A DNA stretch of 64,000 bases from contig JADLCY010000001.1 in assembly GCA_020846935.1 (NCBI GenBank), positions 744,001-808,000 of the forward strand, given 5' to 3'. Below, one piece after another: positions 13,645 to 21,750 of the stretch. The translations under genes and the position numbers were made by a program. This DNA comes from Gemmatimonadaceae bacterium (GTDB lineage Bacteria > Gemmatimonadota > Gemmatimonadetes > Gemmatimonadales > Gemmatimonadaceae). Under the pieces are notes generated by a model. The model did no database searches, had not been told where the DNA came from, and was given only the letters and a program-made list of their open reading frames with translations. Position 1 is the first letter of the stretch, and every line of letters begins with the position of its first letter.

Positions 13645-16170
13645 TCAGGGCTGGCGGGCTTCTGGCCCACCCTTGGTGCCGGCATCGGTCGCGGCGGTGG
13701 CGGCGAGGGGAACGCGCCGCATCCGGAAGGCATCGCTCTTCACGATGCCCAGCACGAAGTCGGCAAACTTGTAGTTGCCGGGCTCCGCATCAGCGACGAT
13801 GCGACGCACGGTGGGCATGTCGTACGGCTCCACGCGACGACCGAGACCGTATGCCATGAGGTTCATGGTGAACGTCCGAAGCAGCGGCGCGGGTCGCTTG
13901 AGCAGCACGGCCTGCAGCTGCGCGGGCGTCGAAATCTCGGTGCCGTCGTAGTACGTGCCGCGCGTGTCGAGCGCCGCGCCATTTTCGCGAATGCGCCACT
14001 GCCCCGTCACGTCAAAGTTGTCGAGCGCGAGTCCGATCGGGTCCATGAACAGGTGACACGAGCGGCACTGCGGATTGGCCCGGTGCATCTCCATCCGCTC
14101 GCGCGTGGTGAGCATCCGACCCTCCTTCGCCTCGCCGGTCTCGTCGAGGTCGGGGACGCCTGGCGGCGGGGGCGGCGGCGGCGAGCCGAGCATGACCTCC
14201 ATCACCCACTTGCCACGCAGCACCGGTGAGGTCCGGTTGGCGTGCGAGGTCAGCGTCAGGACGCTCGCCTGACCCAGGAGGCCGCGGCGACGATCATCCG
14301 GATACGCCACCCGCCGAAACTCGTTGCCCGTCACGCCGGCAATGCCATAGTGGTTTGCCAGCGTTTCGTTGAGGTACGTGTAGTCCGCCGAGAACAGGTC
14401 GAGCACGCTCCGGTTCTCGCGAACGATGTTGTAGAAGAAGAGTTCCGTCTCGCGCCGCATGTCGGTCGCGAGCTGTTCGTGGAAATCGGGGAACTGCAGT
14501 GCGTCCGGGTGGACCTTGTCGATGTCCTGGAGGCGCAGCCATTGCGCGGCGAAGCGCGTGGCCAGCGCCTCGGCACGCGGGTCGGCCAGCATGCGCCGAG
14601 TCTGCGCCTGCAGCACCGGTGTTGTCCCAAGCGTGCCGGCACGGGCGAGCGAAAGGAGCTTGCTGTCCGGTGGCGTGCCCCAGAGGAAGAACGAGAGGCG
14701 TGACGCCAGGTCGAGACCACCAACGGCCACGCGGTCGCCCGGCCTGACGGTGGCAGGAAGCTCCTCGAAGCGGAAGATGAAGTGCGGGCTCGACAGAATC
14801 GCCTCGAGCGCCGTTCGGATCCCGAGCTCGAACCCGCCGCTCTTTGCGCCTTCGTCGTAGAACGCCAGCAGCCCCTTCACGTCGGTGGCGGTGAGCGGGC
14901 GGCGGTACGCCTCGGCGCCCAGCGTCGAGACGATCTTCTCGGCGCAGGGTCTCGCCTCCGCCGCAGCCAGGGGGCGGCAGGAGAAGATCTTGCGGCGGCT
15001 CGCCGTTTCCGAGACGCCGGTGGGGTTGTAGGGGCCCGTGACGGTCATGTCGCGCAGGTGCGCGAAGTTGGTGATGCCCGGCTCGGAGCCAATCTGCGTG
15101 TCGGCGATGCTGTGACCGTGCGGCGCCAGGTTGTCGTTGACCGGACCTTCGAACGTTTGCGTGAACGCCACCGTCACGCGATGCGCTCCCGCGCGCACCT
15201 GGATCGGCGACGTTCTGATGTCCATGCCGTTCGGATCCGCCTGCGACATCCATCGATCGATGTCCAGCAGCGCGACGCGCGCACCGTCAACCGACACCTC
15301 GATCTTCTCGTCAAACGGCGCGTCGGACCCGAACAGCTGGCCCGTGGGAATGGCGTGCAGCTGCGCCACAAAGACGTACTCGCCGTCGGCGGGGAACGTG
15401 TGCATGACCGAGATGCCGCCGCGCGTACCGATCGGCGCGCCATCAGTACGGTCCCACTGCGAGGCGAGGCGCGGCAGCTTGTACGTGGTGGATGCAACAC
15501 TCGCCTTGGGGTCGCCCACGGCGAGTCGACTGATCTCGCTCGCTGCGTCGAGGTAGGCATCGAGCAACGTTGCCGACGGCATCTGCACGTCGGCAATGTT
15601 GTCGAAGTTTGCGCTCTTGGTGTCGAGCGGCAGCCAGTCCCCTGCATCGACCTCCAGCGTCAGCAGGTCGCGGATCGATTCGGCATACTCCGCGCGATTG
15701 AGCCGCTGGAACGTGCGCGTGCCGGGCTCGGGCTTCAGCGCCGCATGCGTGTCCATCAGGCGCTCGAGGGCGTCGGCCAGGGCAGGCAGCGTGTCTCCGG
15801 CCGGTCGCCGTGCGCCCGGTGGCGGCATCATCCCGGCACGCAGCTTGGCAATGATCTTCTCGGCGACGTCAGGCGTGGCGGTTGCCCTGGCCACGTCGAA
15901 GCCTGCCAGCGAGAGATCGCCGGCCTTGCGTCGCTCGCTGTGGCACAACGCGGCGCAGGTCTGCTTGACCATCGCCGTCAGCGCCTCAGGCGGCATCGGG
16001 GCGATCACGCGCCGTGGCGCCGAGTGCGGAAACGCAAACGGTCCCGCGAATGACACCGCGACCTTCGCCGCCGGTGTCCGGGCTTCGAGAGTCGCGGGGG
16101 TGAACCATGCAGCCGATGCCACGGCCGCGAGCAGTGTGCTCGTTGCCGAGGTGGCAACCCATACCTTCAT
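13645..16170 (-). CDS. DUF1592/DUF1588/DUF1585-type cytochrome-like protein
   Basis: An 841-residue exported protein. The ATG at 16170 is preferred over an upstream start because GGAG precedes it by eight bases and a signal peptide begins there (MKVWVATSATSTLLAAVASA). The order fits the planctomycete-type multidomain family: an N-terminal cytochrome-c-like box (QTCAALCHSERR, residues ~72-80), DUF1587 with FQRLNRAEYAESIRDLLTL, a carbohydrate-binding-like insert, DUF1595, DUF1592 (FRFEELPA.., LASRLSFFLWG), DUF1588 with a CxxCH haem box (PQCRSCHLFMDPIGLALDNF), and a C-terminal DUF1585 (LMAYGLGRRVEPYDMP). The first haem box is C-x3-C-H instead of CxxCH. It is the first gene of an operon with the DUF1552 and ankyrin genes. 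Confidence 0.88.
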   Translation of the reverse strand: MKVWVATSATSTLLAAVASAAWFTPATLEARTPAAKVAVSFAGPFAFPHSAPRRVIAPMPPEALTAMVKQTCAALCHSERRKAGDLSLAGFDVARATATPDVAEKIIAKLRAGMMPPPGARRPAGDTLPALADALERLMDTHAALKPEPGTRTFQRLNRAEYAESIRDLLTLEVDAGDWLPLDTKSANFDNIADVQMPSATLLDAYLDAASEISRLAVGDPKASVASTTYKLPRLASQWDRTDGAPIGTRGGISVMHTFPADGEYVFVAQLHAIPTGQLFGSDAPFDEKIEVSVDGARVALLDIDRWMSQADPNGMDIRTSPIQVRAGAHRVTVAFTQTFEGPVNDNLAPHGHSIADTQIGSEPGITNFAHLRDMTVTGPYNPTGVSETASRRKIFSCRPLAAAEARPCAEKIVSTLGAEAYRRPLTATDVKGLLAFYDEGAKSGGFELGIRTALEAILSSPHFIFRFEELPATVRPGDRVAVGGLDLASRLSFFLWGTPPDSKLLSLARAGTLGTTPVLQAQTRRMLADPRAEALATRFAAQWLRLQDIDKVHPDALQFPDFHEQLATDMRRETELFFYNIVRENRSVLDLFSADYTYLNETLANHYGIAGVTGNEFRRVAYPDDRRRGLLGQASVLTLTSHANRTSPVLRGKWVMEVMLGSPPPPPPPGVPDLDETGEAKEGRMLTTRERMEMHRANPQCRSCHLFMDPIGLALDNFDVTGQWRIRENGAALDTRGTYYDGTEISTPAQLQAVLLKRPAPLLRTFTMNLMAYGLGRRVEPYDMPTVRRIVADAEPGNYKFADFVLGIVKSDAFRMRRVPLAATAATDAGTKGGPEARQP

Positions 16171-16218
16171 GCCCGATTCTCCGTGATCGCCTTGCGTTCG
16201 CCGGCGCAACCCGAAAAC

Positions 16219-16238
16219 CCCTGACAGAAATGTCAGGG
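16219..16238. repeat. Perfect inverted repeat with GAAA loop upstream of the DUF1592 operon
   Basis: CCCTGACA (16219-16226) and TGTCAGGG (16231-16238) flank GAAA. It lies 49 bases before the DUF1592 start. A possible -10 (TATAGA on the minus strand, 16255-16250) stands just before it, so the repeat falls near or downstream of the transcription start. It could be an operator for a dimeric repressor or a GNRA-loop hairpin in the 5' UTR. Confidence 0.5.
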
Positions 16239-16456
16239 ACTCGGAGACGTCTATAGTGAATCTCGGTCAGGCCGTCAGCAAGACGGGTCGTCCCATCCGA
16301 CCGTTCCGCATAATGGTGGCAACCGCTCCGGCCGGGCGGGCACCGTGATCCCCACCGAAGAGGCTTGTCGCCATCGTCGGTCGGCTTGCAGGATCCCGGC
16401 TCCTGTAGGGCGCGGTCCTCCGTCCGGTTGTCCCGTGGACGCCCGGCCCCGGCCGG

Positions 16457-18871
16457 CTACCTGCGACCGATCTCGGCCAGACGAGCGCGCGCCTCGCCAA
16501 AGTAGGACCGGAGCACCGGAATCGGCGCACCGGCATATCCCGCGAGCAGGCGTTGCTCGGCGTTTGCCAAGGCGCGCTCGAGGTCGGTGACTGCCGCTCG
16601 GCGCGAGACCGGGTCGGTCGTTCCGCGGCCACCGATCCAGATCGGTGCGGTGTGGGCAAACACGCGGCTTGCCATCGCAGGCCAGCGGTCCACCGCTGGA
16701 CCCAGGACGCGCGCGCCCACCCAGCCACCTGCGGGAACCCGCACGCTGCCGCGAAACGTCTGCGAGAATGGCGCCCGCCCCGGAACACCGCTCCACAGCG
16801 TGCGCCCGTTGACCACGATGGCGACGGAATCAACCGGCATCGCCGAGTGCACCGCGAGGGTAAACGGCACCTCTCGGCCCCCGCGCGGTATCACGTCACC
16901 CGGACGCAGACCACCCAGCTCAAGTTCCAGCATTGGCCCGGTGGTCACGAATGACCGACCGGCGCGAAGACCGGCCATGTAGCTCTCCCACGTGAACGGG
17001 CCTTCCGGCCGCACGTACACTCGGGTGGCGCCAAGGGCCATGGTGCGGTGCAGGTCGGTCATGGCATCGGTTCCAGCCGACGGCATTACCTGGAGGCCGG
17101 CGTTGAGCAGCCGATACCAGAGCTCGGTCGAGCCGATTTCGTTGCTCCAGAGGCACGCGATCTCCAGCAGATCAAACGCACCATGGACGGCGTCCGGGAT
17201 CAGAGCGATCGGGATGCTGGAGAGTCCGGCCTCGCTGAATGGGTCGCTGCCAGAGACTGGATGCACGTAGATGCCCAGGCCTCCCTGGCGGCGTCCTTCG
17301 GCAAGCGGTTCAGCGTTGAGGCGATCGTCAGCACCGTACATCTGGTAGCCCGGGCCCCAGATCCAGGGCCAGAAGAGCGACGAGGTACCGATGAGGCCGA
17401 TGTGCCCGAGGAAGTGGGCGCGCACCTCCTGGGAGAAGGCGATCATCGGCGAAGCGGCGGTCGATCGTACGGAGAAGAACTCCTGATCCTCGAATCGATT
17501 GTGCAGGTTGGCGAGCATGGGCGTTCCCGCGTCGAGCGCTTCGCCGCGCATCGGCGCCAACAGGTCAGCCGGCGCCAGATCCACCTGACCACCGTAGTTG
17601 AGGTGAAAGTGGTGGTCGCCCGCGAACCACCCATTCGCCGACGCATCCCAGAGCGCTCGGGGGGCGAGCGATGCCTCGACCGTGGCGCCGGCCGCGACGT
17701 CGACCTGGACGGAAACGGGCGCCGACGCCAGCCCCTGGACCGCCATGATTTCGACGCGCCCGACCGGCGCTTCGAGTTGGAGCGTGCCTGACGAGTAGAA
17801 GTAGGTGAGTCCGTTCTGCCCATCAAAACGGACCATACCCGACGTAGGAATGAGCGGGTGGCCGGCCGCATCACGAGCGTGGATGCGTGCCGGCCCCGGC
17901 GTGCGAACAACGACGCGACCCGTCGGGGTTCCGTAGTCCCACGACGTGACCTCGACCGGGGTGACAGAGCCTCCGTTCCGGTTGATACGATACAGGTGAA
18001 ACCGTTGTGCGCTATCGGCTTCCGTGAAGTAGATCCACTGTCCGTCGCGGCTCCACGCAGGGGTCAGCGGTCGGCCACGTCGGCGGCCGAACAGGCGAGT
18101 CGACGCTGAGGGTCGATCGAGTGACATCGTCCTCAGCTCCCACCCGTCAATTACAGGCCAGTTATAGGCCACTTCAGCGCCACTTGCACTAAGTGCTGGC
18201 CTGATGAGCGACAGGATGTTGTCAGTGAGGAGGGTCTGACCAGGACCGGCGTCCCCACGCCGTCGAAGCCTGACCATGTTGTCCCCAACGCGGTTCTTGG
18301 AGACGTACAGGGTGCGTTCGCCATCTGGGTGAAGTTGCGCTCTCAGCTCGAGCCCGGGCTCCGCGGTGAGCCGAGCTTTGGTCCCGGTCTGCAGAGTGAC
18401 CGACCAGAGGTCCAGGTCGCCGCCTGGTGTGAGGCTGCTGTAGACCAGGCCGACACCGTCCGGGGTAAAGACCGGGTCGAGCGCCATCCCGCGCTCGATC
18501 TCTTGTTCTGCCCCGCCGTCCACATCCCGCACCACAACCGATGTGGTCCGACCGTCATCTCGCACAAACGCGAACCGCTTGCCGTCGGGCGACCAGGTCG
18601 GTCGCGCGTCGACACCCGAACCGTTCGTGATCCGGTGGGCGACGCCGCTCGTGAGGTCGAGTTGCCAGATCCACCCTCGCGACGCGATCAGCAGCGACCG
18701 ACCGTCGGGGGCAGGCGCTGGGTCCATGGGGCCGCTCCCCATGGTTGGTAGCTCGTATCCCTCCAGGTACACCTGGTGTGCATACCCGGCATTCTTCGGG
18801 TACCGGTTGGTCCACTGGCCCGCCAGGACGGCCGGGGCCAGAGTCGCGAGGAGGGCGATTCGCAAGCGCAT
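16457..18871 (-). CDS. Secreted PD40 propeller fused to a CehA/McbA-type metallohydrolase
   Basis: An 804-residue protein from the ATG at 18871, where a signal peptide begins (MRLRIALLATLAPAVLAGQ); no ribosome-binding site is obvious. Residues ~45-330 are TolB-like PD40 blades (ARPTWSPDGKRFAFVRDDGR, TPAWSRDGQWIYFTEADSAQ). After a beta linker, residues ~440-690 form a PHP-like metal-dependent hydrolase of the CehA/McbA family: GWFAGDHHFHLNYGG with a metal-type HxH, then a YVHPVSGSDPF segment, FDLLEIACLWSNE and MPSAGTDAMTDLHRT. Relatives hydrolyse carbamate or phosphoester bonds, but the substrate here is unknown. The propeller probably gates or anchors the enzyme outside the cell membrane. It is alone in its transcription unit. 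Confidence 0.82.
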   Translation of the reverse strand: MRLRIALLATLAPAVLAGQWTNRYPKNAGYAHQVYLEGYELPTMGSGPMDPAPAPDGRSLLIASRGWIWQLDLTSGVAHRITNGSGVDARPTWSPDGKRFAFVRDDGRTTSVVVRDVDGGAEQEIERGMALDPVFTPDGVGLVYSSLTPGGDLDLWSVTLQTGTKARLTAEPGLELRAQLHPDGERTLYVSKNRVGDNMVRLRRRGDAGPGQTLLTDNILSLIRPALSASGAEVAYNWPVIDGWELRTMSLDRPSASTRLFGRRRGRPLTPAWSRDGQWIYFTEADSAQRFHLYRINRNGGSVTPVEVTSWDYGTPTGRVVVRTPGPARIHARDAAGHPLIPTSGMVRFDGQNGLTYFYSSGTLQLEAPVGRVEIMAVQGLASAPVSVQVDVAAGATVEASLAPRALWDASANGWFAGDHHFHLNYGGQVDLAPADLLAPMRGEALDAGTPMLANLHNRFEDQEFFSVRSTAASPMIAFSQEVRAHFLGHIGLIGTSSLFWPWIWGPGYQMYGADDRLNAEPLAEGRRQGGLGIYVHPVSGSDPFSEAGLSSIPIALIPDAVHGAFDLLEIACLWSNEIGSTELWYRLLNAGLQVMPSAGTDAMTDLHRTMALGATRVYVRPEGPFTWESYMAGLRAGRSFVTTGPMLELELGGLRPGDVIPRGGREVPFTLAVHSAMPVDSVAIVVNGRTLWSGVPGRAPFSQTFRGSVRVPAGGWVGARVLGPAVDRWPAMASRVFAHTAPIWIGGRGTTDPVSRRAAVTDLERALANAEQRLLAGYAGAPIPVLRSYFGEARARLAEIGRR

Positions 18872-19183
18872 GTGGGGCAATGACTTGATGGCTAGAGGAT
18901 CGGACACGATCGAATCAGCACCTTCCACCCATCGTTCCCCCCACGTGCCTCTAACGATCCGCTCCAGTGTGCCGGAGTACAAGGGCGACCACCATGGTCG
19001 ATGTCGTGTCATCGAGCCGCGAGGGGGCGAGCCCGGTCTGACGGCACCGCGCATCGGAGGCGATGGCAGAGGCCGCGTCAGTACCGATCTCCGATGCGGA
19101 GCGCTCCCCAAGCGAAGCTCCGTGATTTCTCCGCTGCCATCGAATCGGACGGCTTGCTAACCCACCAAGCACCTTGCCGTGTG
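18872..19183. other. Intergenic region between divergent genes
   Basis: About 310 bases separate the metallohydrolase start from the Xre antitoxin promoter. It should contain the minus-strand promoter of the metallohydrolase. Short open frames run through it without ribosome sites. I see no repeat, hairpin or RNA gene in it. Confidence 0.4.
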
Positions 19184-19230
19184 TTGCAGGAGCCAACATT
19201 CTAGTGTATTGTTTCTGCAGACACATTCTA
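19184..19230 (+). promoter_or_regulatory. Promoter and direct-repeat operator of the Xre-RES pair
   Basis: TTGCAG (19184-19189) and TATTGT (19207-19212) are 17 bases apart. ACATTCTA occurs twice as a direct repeat, at 19196-19203 (in the spacer) and 19223-19230 (overlapping the antitoxin ATG), 27 bases apart. Xre/MbcA-type antitoxins bind repeated sites in their promoters, so these are likely operator half-sites. No Shine-Dalgarno sequence stands before the ATG. Confidence 0.5.
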
Positions 19231-19610
19231 TGTCCGCCATCCCATCCATCCTCACCCAGCCGGAACCGGGCCCGACGCTCAGCAAGGCGGTCGTGCGAGC
19301 CGCGGATTTTCTGGGGGTCTCACAGGCAGCGCTGGCTGACGCCTTGGGGCTGAGTCGCTCCACCGCGTCGCGGCTTGTCGCGGGCATGTACATGCTGGAT
19401 CCATCGCGAAGGAAGGAGTGGGAGCTGGGAGTGCTCTTTCTTCGAGTCTTTCGTTCGCTCGACGCAGTCGTGGGGCATGGTGAGCAGGCACGCACCTGGA
19501 TGCGCGGCCCCAACCTCGCGCTGGGTGGCCGTCCCATCGACCTGGTACGCAGCGCTGAGGGGCTCGTGCGCACCGTGCAGTACCTCGATGCGGCACGCGG
19601 ACGCATCTGA
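19230..19610 (+). CDS. Antitoxin of the Xre/MbcA/ParS family (DUF2384)
   Basis: A 126-residue protein. Residues ~15-60 are an Xre-type helix-turn-helix (AADFLGVSQAALADALGLSRSTASRL). The C-terminal half is the DUF2384 toxin-binding domain, with the typical TWMRGPNLALGGRPIDLV and SAEGLVRTVQYLDA. Such antitoxins plug the active site of RES toxins with their C-terminus and repress the operon. The ATG at 19230 is chosen because the domain begins soon after; an earlier ATG (19179) would lie upstream of the predicted promoter. It overlaps the toxin gene by 23 bases. Confidence 0.88.
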   Translation: MSAIPSILTQPEPGPTLSKAVVRAADFLGVSQAALADALGLSRSTASRLVAGMYMLDPSRRKEWELGVLFLRVFRSLDAVVGHGEQARTWMRGPNLALGGRPIDLVRSAEGLVRTVQYLDAARGRI

Positions 19611-20298
19611 GGACGTGGAGCTCGCGCTCTGGCGTGCCGTTGAAGCGCAACACGTGGTGTCCACCCTGCCCCTCGTGGACACACGGGCCGAGCAACGACT
19701 GCTCGAGGATCTGATCGAGAGCGGCAAGCCGGCCCTCCCGGCGGAAACCGCGGGTCTGCACTACTTGCTGGTCACACCGTTTCGGTACCGGAGCCCGTGG
19801 GGCAGCCGCTTTCGCGAGCCGCACGAGCCGGGGGTGCTCTACGGCGCCGAGTCGCAGCGCACCGCCTGTGCGGAGCTTGGGTATTGGCGCTGGCGTTTCC
19901 TGCGCGATTCGCCGGCGCTACCGCGACTCGACCCTGCGCCGCAGACGGTGTTCCAGTGCGTCGTGCGGGGGCGGGCACTCGACTGTCGCCTGCCTCCGCT
20001 CGACGCGCGCCGTGCGGAGTGGACGCATCCCTCGGACTATGCCGCGTGTCAGGCGTTAGGCAGGTCGGCACGCGCGGCCGGGGTTGCCGTGATCCGCTAC
20101 GAGTCGGTGCGCGACCCCGAGCATGGCCCCTGCGGCGCTGTGCTCACGCCGTCTGCCATCGCACACCCGAACCCGGTGGCGCAGGAGACGTGGAGCCTCG
20201 ACGTCAGCCGCGAGCGCGTGCGCTGGTGGCGCGCCGAGCTGCCGCACCTGGGCGGCGAGGTTGACTCGGCATGGGACTTCCGGTTTCCCGAACCATAG
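19588..20298 (+). CDS. RES-domain toxin
   Basis: A 236-residue protein from an ATG inside the antitoxin gene; a GTG at 19615, just past the antitoxin stop, is an alternative. The RES domain (PF08808) is clear: LWRAVEAQH at the start, then FRYRSPWGSRFREP, EPGVLYGAESQRTACAELGYW holding the conserved Arg, Tyr, Ser and Glu, and a later DVSRERVRWWRAEL. RES toxins such as MbcT degrade NAD+ (family knowledge). It is longer than the shortest RES toxins but within range and has its key residues, so it is probably active. One leucine is encoded by TTA within CGTTAGGC. Confidence 0.87.
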   Translation: MRHADASEDVELALWRAVEAQHVVSTLPLVDTRAEQRLLEDLIESGKPALPAETAGLHYLLVTPFRYRSPWGSRFREPHEPGVLYGAESQRTACAELGYWRWRFLRDSPALPRLDPAPQTVFQCVVRGRALDCRLPPLDARRAEWTHPSDYAACQALGRSARAAGVAVIRYESVRDPEHGPCGAVLTPSAIAHPNPVAQETWSLDVSRERVRWWRAELPHLGGEVDSAWDFRFPEP

Positions 20299-20433
20299 CA
20301 GCGCCAGCGACGCACGACGCCGTTCCTCGGGTGAGCTGGGGGGCGTGGACCACGCACCTCCGTGGTCGCCGGACGCCCTCAGGCCCGGGCAGACGAGGTA
20401 CGCCGCGGCCGCCCGACCCTTCGCGCCCGGCGC

Positions 20434-21732
20434 CTAACGCGGTGGCCGCCCGTCCGAGTGCAGGATCAGCCGGACACCACGCTGGTACGTGAGGTACTCC
20501 CAGCCCCACTGGATCAGCACGACGAGACGATTGCGGAACCCGGCGAGGTAGGCGATGTGGATGAACAGCCACAGCAGCCACGCGAACACACCGCCGAATC
20601 GCAGCGGGCCGCCCAGGTCCGCCACCGCACTGTGGCGCCCGATGGTCGCCATGTCGCCCTTGTTGAGATAGCGAAACGGCCGGCGCTCCCTGCGCGTCAC
20701 CGACCGATAGACGTTGTCGCCGGCGCAATGACCGCCCTGGATCGCGCCCTGCGCGACACCGGGCACCGGTCGGCCGTCTCTCTGCGTCGTGACGGCCAGG
20801 TCGCCCACCACAAACACCTCCGCGTGCCCGGGGATGGAGAGATCGGGCTCCACCAGCACGCGACCGGCGCGATCGAGAGGCACCCCGAGCTGACGCGTGA
20901 GCGGCGATGCCACGTTCCCTGCTGCCCAGAACACCGTCTGCGTGCGAATCACCTCGTCGCCGATGCGCACGCAGCCGTCCTCCACCTGCGACACGCTGGC
21001 ATTCAGTCGTACGTCCACGCCGAGTCGCTGCAGGTCGCGCAGTGCCCGGTGCGACAACTCTTCCGGAAACGTGGGCAGGATGCGCGGGCCGCCCTCCACG
21101 AGCAACACGCGCGTGCTGGCCGTGTCGATCCGACGAAAGTCGCTGCGCAGTGCATGGCGCGCGATGGTCATCATGATGCCCGCCAGCTCCGCCCCGGTGG
21201 GACCACCGCCCACGATCACGATCGTCTGCCATGCCGCGCGAGCGTTGTCATCGTGCGTCAGCTCGGCCTGTTCGAAGGCATTGAGGAAGCGCGAACGAAT
21301 CAACAGGGCGTCATCGAGCGACTTGAGTCCTGGCGCACGTTCCTCCCAGGCATCGTGCCCGAAGTACGCGTGGCGTGAGCCGGCGGCCACGATGAGGTAG
21401 TCGTACGACTCCACATGGGCTTCGCCGTCAATGCACACCGTGCGCGAGGCAAGGTCGATGCGCGTCACCTCGCCGAGGATCACGCGCGTGTTCTTCTGGC
21501 CGCGCAGGTACCAGCGAATCGGGACCGCGATGTCACTCGGCGCGAGCGTCCCGGAGGCCACCTGGTACAGGAGCGGCTGGAAGACGAAGTGGTTGTGGCG
21601 ATCGATGACGGTGACGTCGACGTGCGCGTGGCGCAGTGCCTGTGCGGCAGCCACACCGCCGAACCCACCACCAACGATCAGGACGGACGGACGATCGGGA
21701 ATACGTGGACTCGGGAAGAAGGATGGACGAAT
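20434..21732 (-). CDS. ndh: Type II NADH dehydrogenase (NDH-2), apparent non-canonical start
   Basis: A ~430-residue FAD enzyme that passes electrons from NADH to quinone without pumping protons. Seen: the N-terminal dinucleotide-binding motif VLIVGGGFGG, HNHFVFQPLLYQVASG, DYLIVAAGSRHAYFG, the second motif IVIVGGGPTGAELAG, VFVVGDLA and the C-terminal membrane-facing helices (FAWLLWLFIHIAYLAGF). The first GTG (21654) falls inside the first motif, so translation must begin upstream. Yet there is no ATG, GTG or TTG between it and the in-frame TAG at 21753-21751, which is the stop of the preceding gene. An ATT at 21732 (or nearby ATC/CTG) is the likeliest start. The stop codon is part of CGTTAGGC. 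Confidence 0.85.
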   Translation of the reverse strand: MRPSFFPSPRIPDRPSVLIVGGGFGGVAAAQALRHAHVDVTVIDRHNHFVFQPLLYQVASGTLAPSDIAVPIRWYLRGQKNTRVILGEVTRIDLASRTVCIDGEAHVESYDYLIVAAGSRHAYFGHDAWEERAPGLKSLDDALLIRSRFLNAFEQAELTHDDNARAAWQTIVIVGGGPTGAELAGIMMTIARHALRSDFRRIDTASTRVLLVEGGPRILPTFPEELSHRALRDLQRLGVDVRLNASVSQVEDGCVRIGDEVIRTQTVFWAAGNVASPLTRQLGVPLDRAGRVLVEPDLSIPGHAEVFVVGDLAVTTQRDGRPVPGVAQGAIQGGHCAGDNVYRSVTRRERRPFRYLNKGDMATIGRHSAVADLGGPLRFGGVFAWLLWLFIHIAYLAGFRNRLVVLIQWGWEYLTYQRGVRLILHSDGRPPR

Positions 21733-21750
21733 GATATGAAAGGCGTGGAC

